From Deltaproteobacteria bacterium UBA2221 (lineage in GTDB: Bacteria; Desulfobacterota; Syntrophorhabdia; Syntrophorhabdales; WCHB1-27), in contig DCUF01000034.1 in NCBI GenBank assembly GCA_002328485.1, positions 1-58,059 on the forward strand: a stretch of DNA of 58,059 bases, given 5' to 3'. A program made the position numbers and the translations under genes. Below the pieces are notes generated by a model that did no database searches, was not told where the DNA came from, and saw only the letters and a program-made list of their open reading frames with translations. Positions 17,615-26,506 of this stretch are shown in pieces. Positions within the stretch are counted from its first letter, which is position 1; each line of letters begins with the position of its first letter.

Positions 17615-18304
17615 ATGGTTAAGACCAAAAACAGCCCGTCGACCAAAAAGAAGAGACTTCTCAGGGAGCATGTTTACAAAAGCATCAAGAACGCGGTCAT
17701 AAGTGGGGATCTGGAGCCGAACAGTCGTCTTATCGAGGAAAAGCTCGCAGAAGAGATGGAGACAAGCCGAACTCCGGTCAGGGAGGCCATACAGAAGCTG
17801 GAAAAGGAAGGACTTATCTACCGACTCCCAAGGGGCGGGTTTGCCGTGAAGGGCGTAACGGAAGATGAGTTGGAAGAGGTCTTCGGACTGAGAAGCGTGC
17901 TGGAAGGCTACGCAGGCTACCTGGCCACCGCAAGGATTCTCCCTGATGAGTTTAAGACCCTTGACCAGATTGTGTCCGAGGAAGAAGAGTGCTTGAAGAA
18001 GATGAATGCTGATGATTTCATCCGCCTTGACGGGGAATTTCATGACATCCTCTACAGGGCGGCCAAGAATGCCCGTCTCTACACGCTTCTGAACGACCTC
18101 AGGGACTACATGTACCGGTACCGTACTATCATTCTGAGATACCAGAGAAGGCATCATTTGGCGGTTGAGGACCACAAAAATATCCTGTCCTGGCTGAAGG
18201 CCAAAAACGGCAAACAGGTAGAAAAGCTCCTCAGGAAACATATGATAAGAGGCAAGGACATTATCAAGAAGAAGATCCGACAGGGGCAAGAACAGAGAGC
18301 ATAA
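17615..18304 (+). CDS. GntR-family (FCD) transcription regulator
   Basis: 229 residues from ATG 17615, with AAAGGAGGGG just upstream. The winged helix-turn-helix covers about 15-80 (LIEEKLAEEMETSRTPVREAIQKLEKEGL, then the RGGFAV wing). The C-terminal FCD ligand-binding helices cover about 85-220, with LDGEFHDILYRAAKN and the VEDHKNILSWLKAKNG segment carrying the metal-ligand Asp/His pattern of the family. FCD regulators usually sense carboxylic acids. It may control the nearby permease or acyl-CoA ligase. Confidence 0.92.
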   Translation: MVKTKNSPSTKKKRLLREHVYKSIKNAVISGDLEPNSRLIEEKLAEEMETSRTPVREAIQKLEKEGLIYRLPRGGFAVKGVTEDELEEVFGLRSVLEGYAGYLATARILPDEFKTLDQIVSEEEECLKKMNADDFIRLDGEFHDILYRAAKNARLYTLLNDLRDYMYRYRTIILRYQRRHHLAVEDHKNILSWLKAKNGKQVEKLLRKHMIRGKDIIKKKIRQGQEQRA

Positions 18305-18380
18305 GCCCCGCACCGGAATGACGTGGAACGGGATTGGGATCCTGTGTCACGGCAACAAGGATCGTGAGGGGTTACGGTGT

Positions 18381-18414
18381 AAAAAAGGCCTACTGTGTTA
18401 CGTAGGCCTTTTTT
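18381..18414. terminator. Strong bidirectional terminator
   Basis: AAAAAAGGCCTAC (18381-18393) pairs perfectly with GTAGGCCTTTTTT (18402-18414) around an 8-nt loop, with a T-run on both strands. It ends the GntR transcript. Confidence 0.9.
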
Positions 18415-18528
18415 AGTCCAGCCCCAAACGTTGAGGAGGTAGGGTGGATGTGCTACTTTTAGTGAAGATGGCAGAGGCGCGCCGAGACGGGCTGTACTAT
18501 GTCGGGCAAGTCATGATTGGGAGGTGCC

Positions 18529-19020
18529 ATGGACGATTACGATGACAACGAAAGGCCGAGTTGGCGAGAGATCGATAAAAGGAGAGATCGAAGCACCCAC
18601 GTCAGTGGGCCGAAGAAGGAAAAGAAGGAGGCCGGGCAAGACCGCTGGAACACGGGACGTCAGAGGGAGGCCCTTGATCGCCTGTTCCTGGGAGAGAAAG
18701 GAACACCGGAACACGACAAGCTGCACAACAACATCCACAAAACGTACGGAACGAACAGATTCCCGGGGGCTGTTCAAAAATACCTAGACAGGTTCGGCCC
18801 GCCCGATGATGTCTCGACGCTTCTTCTCTTGCTTGGAAGTAAGGATTCGGGGTTAATACTCCTCGCCATCGATAAACTACAGAATATTGGCCCTACCATA
18901 AGCCAGCGGGAAAGGGAAGACGCGAGGAGAAAGCTTTCGATGCTTGCCCTCACGGAGAAATCTGAGGATGTCAAAGAGAGGGCCGCAGAGATAGCGGATG
19001 AGTTGAAGGCATTCAAATAG
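18529..19020 (+). CDS. Conserved hypothetical protein, HEAT-like C-terminus
   Basis: 163 residues from ATG 18529 (MDDYDDNERPSWREIDKRRD), with GGGAGGT upstream. The first 60 residues are highly charged and probably disordered. The rest is helical, with a pattern like one or two HEAT repeats (DVSTLLLLLGSKDSGLILLAIDKL, then KSEDVKERAAEIADELKA). I do not recognise a characterised family. No signal peptide or membrane segment. The NCS2 permease gene follows after about 20-110 nt. Confidence 0.75.
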   Translation: MDDYDDNERPSWREIDKRRDRSTHVSGPKKEKKEAGQDRWNTGRQREALDRLFLGEKGTPEHDKLHNNIHKTYGTNRFPGAVQKYLDRFGPPDDVSTLLLLLGSKDSGLILLAIDKLQNIGPTISQREREDARRKLSMLALTEKSEDVKERAAEIADELKAFK

Positions 19021-19131
19021 TCTCGCCCCCGATCCTGATTAGAGCCATGGGAGAACGGAACCAAGCTGGATAAACACCTGAAATATACCCTCGATGATCG
19101 CCCTCCTCTGGGGCCCCTTCTGCTTTTTGGT

Positions 19132-20373
19132 TTGCAGTGGCTGGCCGTCGCCATTCCGCCCCTCATCATCGCGGCGAAGATTATTGCACCTCTCGAATCC
19201 TCTGTCCCCGGTTACGAAGTCGCTTATCTTCAGAAAACGGCGTTTCTTACCGGCATTACCATTCTTCTTCAAATACTCTTTGGTCACCGACTGCCTCTCA
19301 TTGCCGGTCCTTCAACGGTACTTCTCATCGGGGTCCTTGCCAGCTACTCCTTCGGCCCGGGATCGGTTTATACTGCAATGGCGCTTGGGGGCGCCCTGCT
19401 GGCTCTGGTAGGTCTGACCGGAATCTTTGGTCACATCCAGAGGCTCTTTACCCCAAGGGTGGTCGCCACTGTCCTTCTCTTGATAGCCTTTACTCTCACC
19501 CCCACCCTCGTGACGCTCCTGACAGCGGCACAGGGAAGTGGCCGGAGCCTCCAGAACCTCCTGTTTGCTGTCGGGCTCAGCACCGCCCTTCTCGCCGGGA
19601 ACCGATTTCTGAAAGGGATATGGCGTTCCACGCTCATCATATGGTCCACATTGGGCGGGACTGTGTTTTATCTGCTCCTTTTCCCTGCAGATTTAAGACC
19701 TTTTGACGATCAACTCCCCCTCGTCTCCGGCTTCTTCTCAACACCGATAAAGGATTTCGCCTTCGATACGGGCGTCTTCATCTCCTTCCTGTTCTGCTTT
19801 CTAGGGCTATCTATAAACGATTTGGGGTCTATGGAATCGATAGCCGAGATCCTGAAGCCGAAGGCCGTCGGGGGGAGAATCAACAAAGGGGTCACGCTCA
19901 GTGGGTTGATGAATGTCCTGTCGGGGATTCTGGGCGTGGTGGGTCCAGTCAACTTCTCCTTGAGCCCCGGTATAGTCCTGTCAACGGGGTGCGCATCCAG
20001 GTTCGTCCTCCTGCCTGCTGCCCTCGTTCTTTCCGCTCTTGCCTTCTTCCCCTCCGTGATGCGCGTGATGGGAAGTATCCCTTCCGCGGTGATCGGCACC
20101 ATTCTTCTCTACATCCTCTGCTTTCAGGTCTCCGCCGGTTTGTCGGTACTGTGGGAAGCCGAGGACTTTTCGCTCGAGACCGGCCTTGTCCTTGGTCTCC
20201 CGCTCCTCTTTTCCAACATTGTGGCTATTCTTCCAGATGAAATCATCTCCGCCTTCCCTCTCGTCTTGAGGCCCGTGCTCGGCAACGGTTTCGTCGTGGG
20301 CGTGGCCCTTGTGCTCATCCTGGAACATGTCATCTTTCGCCCTCGCCCCGCTGGGCAGCAAGGCAGAAAATAG
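19132..20373 (+). CDS. NCS2-family nucleobase/xanthine-uracil permease; start unresolved
   Basis: An integral membrane transporter with about 12 hydrophobic segments, fitting nucleobase:cation symporter-2. Family marks are LPLIAGPSTVLLIG, the NDLGSMESIAEILKPKAVGGRINKG loop and a conserved Ser/Pro-rich SLSPGIVLSTGCASR helix. The coordinate given is the first normal start codon (TTG 19132), but the reading frame is open from the stop at 19036-19038, and the preceding codons encode a typical NCS2 N-terminus (YTLDDRPPLGPLLLFGLQW). The protein probably begins near 19066 at a CTG, or a base error hides the start. An ATG at 19047 is out of frame. Confidence 0.85.
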   Translation: MQWLAVAIPPLIIAAKIIAPLESSVPGYEVAYLQKTAFLTGITILLQILFGHRLPLIAGPSTVLLIGVLASYSFGPGSVYTAMALGGALLALVGLTGIFGHIQRLFTPRVVATVLLLIAFTLTPTLVTLLTAAQGSGRSLQNLLFAVGLSTALLAGNRFLKGIWRSTLIIWSTLGGTVFYLLLFPADLRPFDDQLPLVSGFFSTPIKDFAFDTGVFISFLFCFLGLSINDLGSMESIAEILKPKAVGGRINKGVTLSGLMNVLSGILGVVGPVNFSLSPGIVLSTGCASRFVLLPAALVLSALAFFPSVMRVMGSIPSAVIGTILLYILCFQVSAGLSVLWEAEDFSLETGLVLGLPLLFSNIVAILPDEIISAFPLVLRPVLGNGFVVGVALVLILEHVIFRPRPAGQQGRK

Positions 20374-20485
20374 CAGAAATGAGGGGGACGGGCGATTAGA
20401 AAGCAGGGTACCCGGCCAACTTCACGTATCGACCGGTCGAGGGTCTTCAAGAATTTGTGGCCTAATCCCCGCGATGTTATTTGTA

Positions 20486-20515
20486 TTGACTGGAAATTTT
20501 AAAGCGTGATAAATT
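20486..20515 (+). promoter_or_regulatory. Candidate promoter for acyl-CoA ligase gene
   Basis: TTGACT (20486-20491) followed after 17-18 bases by ATAAAT/TAAATT (20509-20515), with a TG one base ahead of the -10. It lies in the 190-bp gap after the NCS2 gene and suggests the ligase has its own transcript. Confidence 0.45.
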
Positions 20516-20563
20516 TGGTTTCGTTTATCGGTACTAAAATCGCGTAATCACGGAGGATTATCT

Positions 20564-22141
20564 GTGAGTAATGTATACATACACATCGGCGAGATGCTGG
20601 CCAGAAACGCCAGGATGTATCCAAATGATCTCGCATTGGTGGAAAGGATACCGGCCGAAAAGAAACGTGTTGAGATCACCTGGAAGGAACTGGACGACCG
20701 AGTAAACCGGTTTTCTCAGGTATTGTGGCAGAAGGGCATCAAGAAGGGGGACAAGGTCGTTCACTTCATGAACAATTCCATCGACTGGCTCGCCGCCTAC
20801 TTTGGCATCGTGCGGACGGGCGCCTGGGTCGTACCCCTCAATTTTCGCTTCACCGGCGAGGACGTTGCCTTTTGCGTTGATGTGGCCGAACCCAAGCTCA
20901 TGATATTCGGCGAGGAGTTTTCACCACGGATCGACTCGGTTAAGGACAGGCTTCAGGTCAAGGACTTCATCTGCGTTGGAAGCAATATCCCCGCTTACAC
21001 CGAGTCCTATTCCCGGCTACTGGACGGAGCCCCTTCCCTGCCGTTGGAGACGCCTCTCACCTTCGACGACCCCTGCGGCCTCTACTTTACATCGGGGACC
21101 ACGGGTCAGCCGAAGCCGATCCTTCTCACCCACAGGAATATGGCCTCCGCCTGCGTAACCGAGAACGCCCATCACAGGCAGACAAAGAAAGACAATTTCA
21201 TCCTTATTCCTCCGCTCTACCATACGGGCGCCAAGATGCATTGGTTCGGAAACATGATCGTTGGCGCTCCGGCCGTTATACTTAAGGGTGTTTCCCCGGA
21301 ATGGATTCTTGAGGCCGTGAGCGAGGAAGGGGGAACCATTGTATGGCTGCTCGTGCCTTGGGCTCAGGACATCCTCCTCAAGCTGGACAGTGGGGAGCTG
21401 AAGAAAGAGGACTACAAGCTCGACCAGTGGCGACTCATGCACATCGGCGCCCAGCCCGTCCCACCGGCCCTTATCCGGCACTGGAAGACCCACTTCCCCG
21501 CCATGGACTATGACACGAATTACGGTCTCAGCGAATCCACGGGGCCGGGATGCGTCCATCTGGGGATGGAGAACATTCACAAGGCAGGGGCTATTGGCCG
21601 ACCAGGTTTCAACTGGGAGACGAGAATCGTTGACGAGGACGGAAAAGATGTGCCGGAGGGAAAAACCGGAGAGCTTCTCGTTCGGGGCGATGGCGTGATG
21701 AAGGAGTACTACAAGAACCCTGAGGCAACGACAAAATCGCTCAAGGATGGTTGGCTCTATACAGGTGACGTGGCCAAGGCGGATGAGGACGGTTTCATCT
21801 TCCTCGTTGACCGCGTCAAGGATGTTATCATCACAGGCGGCGAAAATGTGTATCCTGTGGAGGTCGAGGATTTCCTCCATACCCACCCGGCGGTAAAGGA
21901 TGTGGCTGCCATCGGAATTCCTGACGAGCGTTTGGGCGAACTTGTTGCTATAATAATAGAGGTGGCACCGGGCAAGACCTTGAGCGAGGAAGAGATACTC
22001 AAGTTCTGTGAGCAACTGCCGAAATACAGGAGACCACGTAAGGTATTTTTCGACCAGGTCCCGAGGAACCCGACGGGAAAAATCGAGAAACCAAAGCTGA
22101 GAAAGAAATACAGCGGTATCGAAGAGGCCTTTAAGCTGTAA
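20564..22141 (+). CDS. AMP-dependent acyl-CoA ligase/synthetase
   Basis: 525 residues from GTG 20564, with CGGAGGA upstream. ANL superfamily: the adenylate-binding loop YFTSGTTGQPKPILLTH, NYGLSEST motif, DGWLYTGDVAKADEDGF, the hinge DRVKDVIITGGENVYPVEVE, and the catalytic lysine in PTGKIEKPKLR near the C-terminus. It activates a carboxylic acid to its CoA thioester through an acyl-adenylate. Substrate cannot be read from sequence; medium/long-chain fatty or aromatic acids are possible. A TGTATACA palindrome sits on its first codons. Confidence 0.92.
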   Translation: MSNVYIHIGEMLARNARMYPNDLALVERIPAEKKRVEITWKELDDRVNRFSQVLWQKGIKKGDKVVHFMNNSIDWLAAYFGIVRTGAWVVPLNFRFTGEDVAFCVDVAEPKLMIFGEEFSPRIDSVKDRLQVKDFICVGSNIPAYTESYSRLLDGAPSLPLETPLTFDDPCGLYFTSGTTGQPKPILLTHRNMASACVTENAHHRQTKKDNFILIPPLYHTGAKMHWFGNMIVGAPAVILKGVSPEWILEAVSEEGGTIVWLLVPWAQDILLKLDSGELKKEDYKLDQWRLMHIGAQPVPPALIRHWKTHFPAMDYDTNYGLSESTGPGCVHLGMENIHKAGAIGRPGFNWETRIVDEDGKDVPEGKTGELLVRGDGVMKEYYKNPEATTKSLKDGWLYTGDVAKADEDGFIFLVDRVKDVIITGGENVYPVEVEDFLHTHPAVKDVAAIGIPDERLGELVAIIIEVAPGKTLSEEEILKFCEQLPKYRRPRKVFFDQVPRNPTGKIEKPKLRKKYSGIEEAFKL

Positions 22142-22313
22142 TATTTCTGGAAAGGCAAAAACGGAAAAGCTGAAAAGAAAAAGAAGGGCTGAAACGGAGA
22201 ATCTGCCCGAGTCGGCAGATCTTAGCCTTGACAACAACTCGGAAGAGGCTTCCGGCCACGAGACGGAGGCCACGCCAGAGGAATACCCCGCTCCACCCGA
22301 ACAATCAGGGGAG

Positions 22314-23006
22314 ATGGCTCCCGTCGATCTCGATCCAGAGGCATCCCACTCGGCGCTGGAGAGGATAATTGCCTATAACTTCAAAAACCGGGTACTTCTC
22401 ACCGAGGCCATCACCCACTGTTCCTATCTGAACGAGCCGAGAGACAAGAGAAAGTCCGATAATGAGAAGCTGGAGTATCTTGGCGATGCGATTCTCAACA
22501 CCGTCATCAGCGTTCTCCTGTACAAGAAATACCGTGACCAGAATGAAGGTTTCTTGAGCAATGCCCGTTCCTATCTTGTCAAAAGAGAAACGCTCACGGC
22601 CATTGCCCGCTCCATAGAGCTTGAGGAACATACTGCTTACGGCAACGGAAAGGCCGGCCTTCCCAGGGACTCGAAGGTTCTTTCCAATATGCTCGAATCC
22701 CTGATCGGTGCCATCTATCTCGATAGCGGCATCAGGGCCTCGACCCGGGTCATCAAGAAACTCTTTCTGCCCTTTTTCGACGAGGAAAAGCTGAAGGAGA
22801 AGAACCCCAAGAACATGCTTCAAGAATACTCACAGAAGAAGTACGGTGTTCTTCCCCGCTACCGCCTGACAAGGAAGGCCAAGGACGGCTTTAGCGTCTA
22901 CGTGCACATCGGCAAAGAACACAAGGCCAAGGGCACCGGAAAGAGCAAAAGGGAAGCGGAGCAACAGGCAGCAAGCGAGTTGTTGCGGCAGATCGCAGAC
23001 ACATAG
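22314..23006 (+). CDS. rnc: Ribonuclease III
   Basis: Double-strand specific endonuclease for rRNA and mRNA processing. 230 residues: the catalytic signature EKLEYLGDAILN near residue 60, the second acidic cluster SLIGAIYLDSG, and a C-terminal double-stranded RNA-binding domain (about 160-228, NMLQEYSQKKYG to REAEQQAASELL). The ATG at 22314 is the first normal start, but its AGGGGAG sits with no spacing, and the frame stays open 172 nt upstream, encoding a Lys/Arg- then Glu-rich stretch. An N-terminal extension from CTG 22170 is possible. Confidence 0.95.
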   Translation: MAPVDLDPEASHSALERIIAYNFKNRVLLTEAITHCSYLNEPRDKRKSDNEKLEYLGDAILNTVISVLLYKKYRDQNEGFLSNARSYLVKRETLTAIARSIELEEHTAYGNGKAGLPRDSKVLSNMLESLIGAIYLDSGIRASTRVIKKLFLPFFDEEKLKEKNPKNMLQEYSQKKYGVLPRYRLTRKAKDGFSVYVHIGKEHKAKGTGKSKREAEQQAASELLRQIADT

Positions 23007-23010
23007 ACCA

Positions 23011-24033
23011 ATGGTTCGGCCTCCCCGCCAGACCCTTGTCCCCCTATTCCTCCCCCATCAGGGCTGCCAACGTCGGTGTATCTACTGTAATCAATCAGTC
23101 ATTGCCGGCCTGGGTGGAGAAGAATCGTTCTCAAACCAGATCGATAGGGGCCTATCAGGCAGAACGGAGCCCGTCGAGGTAGCCCTCTATTCGGGCAACC
23201 TCTTTGGCCTACCGGCCGATGAATTGTTGGGCCTCCTGCGTATGCTCGAACCCTACCAACCCGTAATCGGCAGCATCCGGATCTCCACAAAGCCCGTGCC
23301 CCTCGACGAGAGGGTCGTTGCCATCATCCAGCAGGCCGGGGTTCGGACCATCGAGTTGGGAATGCCGTCCTTCAACGACGGCATTCTTGCGGCTCTGGAC
23401 CGCGGTTATACCACTGCAGAGTTCTACACCTCGTACCGCTATCTGGAACGGGCCGGCTTCACTCTGGGATTGCAGGTCATGGTGGGTCTGCCCGGCGAAA
23501 CAGAGGCAGACCTCGAATCGATGCGACGCCATCTCTCCGCCCTCCAGCCTTCCCTTCTCCGCATCTATCCCCTCGTGGTCCTTGAAGGAACCCGTCTCCA
23601 CGGGATATTCCGGCGGGGAGATTTTCACCCCCTTGATATCGATGAAGCGGTGCGACGGGCTGCCCTCCTATACGTACACGCCCTTCTTGAGGGGGTAACA
23701 GTCATACGGATGGGGCTGTCGGCCGACGAGGTGCTCGAGCAGCACATAGTAGCCGGACCCTACCATCCCTCCTTTGGGTTTCTTGTGAAAGCCTACGTCT
23801 TCATGAACGCTGTTATGTCTGCCTGGGCGGACCTCGGACAGCCGCCTGCCCTCACCATAAAACTCAACTCAAGCGATATCCCCCACCTCATCGGATATAA
23901 ACGACGCCACATCGAGCAGTTCGAAGAATTGGGGGTAAGGCTTTCGTGGGAGACAGGCAGTTTGGAAAAAGGCTGTTTTGTGGCCGAATCGCAGGCCGGC
24001 AGGATGGGACGATGCATCACCGACAGGCTTTAG
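23011..24033 (+). CDS. Radical SAM protein, Elp3/HemN-like
   Basis: 340 residues. The 4Fe-4S motif CQRRCIYC (CX3CX2C) is at about residues 19-26. Family-like segments follow: the VELGMPSFNDGIL glycine/acid region and LGLQVMVGLPGETEADLES. It resembles the radical SAM core of the Elp3/MiaB/NifB superfamily without the acetyltransferase domain of Elp3. Product unknown. It starts 4 nt after rnc, so the two are co-transcribed; genomes often pair these two genes, but a functional link is unproven. Confidence 0.82.
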   Translation: MVRPPRQTLVPLFLPHQGCQRRCIYCNQSVIAGLGGEESFSNQIDRGLSGRTEPVEVALYSGNLFGLPADELLGLLRMLEPYQPVIGSIRISTKPVPLDERVVAIIQQAGVRTIELGMPSFNDGILAALDRGYTTAEFYTSYRYLERAGFTLGLQVMVGLPGETEADLESMRRHLSALQPSLLRIYPLVVLEGTRLHGIFRRGDFHPLDIDEAVRRAALLYVHALLEGVTVIRMGLSADEVLEQHIVAGPYHPSFGFLVKAYVFMNAVMSAWADLGQPPALTIKLNSSDIPHLIGYKRRHIEQFEELGVRLSWETGSLEKGCFVAESQAGRMGRCITDRL

Positions 24034-24056
24034 AAGCGTCGGGGCAATGACCCGGA

Positions 24057-25025
24057 TTACTCCCGGAGACCGCCTGTGTCGCCGCATCCCTTCACGTACC
24101 ACACGAGCAGCCGCACATGATATCCGTATCTGCGTCTCATGGATCGATTGAAGAGCATCAGAGGGAAGATCACGGTCGAGCCGATCACTGAAAGTACTGT
24201 TTTCGCGGCACGAACCGCCCTGAAGACGCCGTGATACAGGCGACCATGGTGCTTACGGATAAACTTGTCCAGGGAGATATTGTACTCGATTCGCCCCTTA
24301 GCCCAGTTGGCTCCCACGGTCTTTCCTTGATAATGAACGATGCGGGCGGAAGGGAAAAAGATGACCTGCGAGCCGGACTGCCTTACCCGTTTGCAGAAAT
24401 CGGTTTCCTCCAGAAAGAAGAAAAACCGTTCATCAAAACCGCCAACAGCCTCCAAGACACGGCGCCTTATGACCAGCGCCGCCCCGATCAGTGAATCCAC
24501 CGGCTCGGGTTCCCTCGAGCCCCACGTTTTTCCCCCATGACGATCCGGAGACAGAAGTTCCAGCAGGAACCGCGGAACAATCTCCTGAATCAGGGAGGGG
24601 ATGGAGGCAAAGGAGCGTTGAGGGGCCATATCCTCGTAAACAAGGGCAGGACCGGCCACACCGACCGAAGGGTTTTCGACCATGAACCGGATAAGGGGAA
24701 GCAACTCACCCTTTATGAGGCGCGTATCGGAATTGAGAAGGAGGATCATCTCGCCCCGCGCCTTCCGCCAGGCCTGGTTGACGGCAGCCGCAAAGCCTGC
24801 ATTCCCCTCATTTCGTATTACCTGGACCTCCCTGAATTCATGCCCCACCGCTTCCGCGGTCCCATCGGACGAACCGTTATCGACCACGATGATCTCCTCA
24901 GTCTCGGCAAGGACATTCCTATCCTGATGAACCGATCGAAGGAGCCCGAGGAGGAGATCCCTCGTGTTCCGTGTGATGACGACAACGGAGATCATCCTCG
25001 ATGCGGCGTCTACGTTTCTGTCCAC
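24057..25025 (-). CDS. Glycosyltransferase family 2 (rhamnosyltransferase-like)
   Basis: 322 residues from GTG 25025, preceded by AGGAAGG. GT-A fold: VVVITRN at the N-terminus, VVDNGSSDGTAE, the DXD-equivalent LLNSDTR, and the acceptor region GFDERFFFFLEETDFCKRV typical of WbbL-like GT2 enzymes. A hydrophobic segment near residues 275-295 suggests membrane association. It is the last gene of the leftward glycan cluster and overlaps the double-kinase gene by 16 nt. Confidence 0.88.
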   Translation of the reverse strand: MDRNVDAASRMISVVVITRNTRDLLLGLLRSVHQDRNVLAETEEIIVVDNGSSDGTAEAVGHEFREVQVIRNEGNAGFAAAVNQAWRKARGEMILLLNSDTRLIKGELLPLIRFMVENPSVGVAGPALVYEDMAPQRSFASIPSLIQEIVPRFLLELLSPDRHGGKTWGSREPEPVDSLIGAALVIRRRVLEAVGGFDERFFFFLEETDFCKRVRQSGSQVIFFPSARIVHYQGKTVGANWAKGRIEYNISLDKFIRKHHGRLYHGVFRAVRAAKTVLSVIGSTVIFPLMLFNRSMRRRYGYHVRLLVWYVKGCGDTGGLRE

Positions 25026-26434
25026 GATTCCTTCCTCAGGCCATCTACCCCTTCATAGACGATGGCTTCTCCGATGGTAGCCTTAACTACGTCCCTAAAT
25101 AGCCTTGTCCTTTTCGATTTCTCAATTCCTAGTCTTCCGGTGACATTGAGGAAAAACCGCGCCCGATGGGAAAAGCGTATCCGTCGGGGCACCGAGAGGT
25201 TGAGCTGGCAGAACATGTTTCGCAAGTCCTCTTCCGAGTAGGGACGGAAGATGATGTCTTCCACGTCGAGAAATCGGAAGCCGTCCTCGAGGACGAAAAG
25301 ATTGCACGCCTTCATGTCTCGGTGCAGAATCCCCTTTCTGAGCAGCATGGAGAGAAAGTCTGCTAACAGCTCTATGAACCTATTGGTCTTTTGGGACCCC
25401 ATGGTGTCGTAGTGTCGGTCGAGATATCTATCCAGCTCTTCCCCTCTGCCCTGCAGGTCCTCCATGGCGATAAAGCCACTATCGAATAGGGATCCCTCTT
25501 GCACGTAGAACGGTTTGGGTACGACGGGAAGGAGAAGATACTCGATAGCCACGTGGTTACGCCAGGCCTTTTTCAAGCGCCGATTATTCCGGTAGATCTT
25601 CCTGATGTGGTCGTTATAACGCTCGACCCGCACCTTTCGGTCATTCTTGATGCACTCGATCAGCACTTCCTCAGCATTGTTCTTTGCCCCTTCCACATAG
25701 ACCCTCCGCCCTATCCGCGTGAGCTTCGAGGTTGTGGAGAAGGCCCTCCCTTTCTTTCGCTCGATCCATTCAGCCCGCTGAGCCACCAGCTCTTTCTCAA
25801 GAATGGACCTGATCGCTGGTTTGCCGTAGAACAGGAAGAACATTTCTTTCTCGTCTTCACCCATCTCCTGATAAAAATCGCCCATGATGTGGCATAGGTT
25901 CTTCATTTCATCGGCCTCTGAGAAAAGTCTCCCCTTAATCCTGGTCTTATGAAGATCAATAAGGTAGAGGCGATCACCTTCAATGAGGACGTTACCCAGA
26001 TGAAGGTCATTGTGGAGGACCCTGTGCTCTCTCAACTGCAGCAGAAGATGGGCGAGACCTTTCAAAAGGCGCGGCCTCAGTACAGGATCGGACATGAACG
26101 ACCACAGAGGCTGGGCATCGACCCACTCCTGCAACACGAAAGACCCCGTCCGGGAAAGCCCGTAGCCACGAGGTTGCGGGGTGGTAACGGCGAAAGATTC
26201 AAGTGACTTCCCCACGAGGAACTCTCTTCTTCCCCGAGGGTTCACCCAATTCCGTACAAAACCCAGAATCCCTTTTTCGCGAAAAAACTTTACGAATATC
26301 CTCCCGTCTCCAAAAGGCACGGTGCAGTATGTTCTTCGATCGTCCTTTTGATCGGCCCCAAGATTGGTGACGGCGTCCACAAGCCTTTCATCGTCGAAAA
26401 ACCAAGCCACCCCATTATGTTTGATCGTTTTCAT
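25010..26434 (-). CDS. Tandem lipopolysaccharide-kinase-like protein (two kinase domains)
   Basis: 474 residues carrying two protein-kinase-like folds of the KdkA/WaaP/RfaP type. Domain 1 (about 1-230) has candidate lysine K49, HNDLHLGN with H141, D143, N148, and the metal aspartate D160. Domain 2 (about 240-460) has basic IRKIY...LKKAWRN, HRDMKACN with H371, D373, N378, and D390. Such enzymes phosphorylate Kdo or heptose in the LPS inner core. Two complete active sites in one chain suggest two phosphorylations or one regulatory half. It lies in the LPS-core cluster and overlaps the GT2 gene downstream. Confidence 0.85.
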   Translation of the reverse strand: MKTIKHNGVAWFFDDERLVDAVTNLGADQKDDRRTYCTVPFGDGRIFVKFFREKGILGFVRNWVNPRGRREFLVGKSLESFAVTTPQPRGYGLSRTGSFVLQEWVDAQPLWSFMSDPVLRPRLLKGLAHLLLQLREHRVLHNDLHLGNVLIEGDRLYLIDLHKTRIKGRLFSEADEMKNLCHIMGDFYQEMGEDEKEMFFLFYGKPAIRSILEKELVAQRAEWIERKKGRAFSTTSKLTRIGRRVYVEGAKNNAEEVLIECIKNDRKVRVERYNDHIRKIYRNNRRLKKAWRNHVAIEYLLLPVVPKPFYVQEGSLFDSGFIAMEDLQGRGEELDRYLDRHYDTMGSQKTNRFIELLADFLSMLLRKGILHRDMKACNLFVLEDGFRFLDVEDIIFRPYSEEDLRNMFCQLNLSVPRRIRFSHRARFFLNVTGRLGIEKSKRTRLFRDVVKATIGEAIVYEGVDGLRKESWTET

Positions 26435-26506
26435 GTTGAATGAACGGGTTTCCTCGTTTTCACTGCACGCTACGCCCCCAGCCGGCAGTCCGGGCTCCCC
26501 GGTTTA

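Noticed and set aside
21017..22273. 418-residue minus-strand frame
   Set aside because: Antisense to the acyl-CoA ligase, whose ANL motifs are complete.
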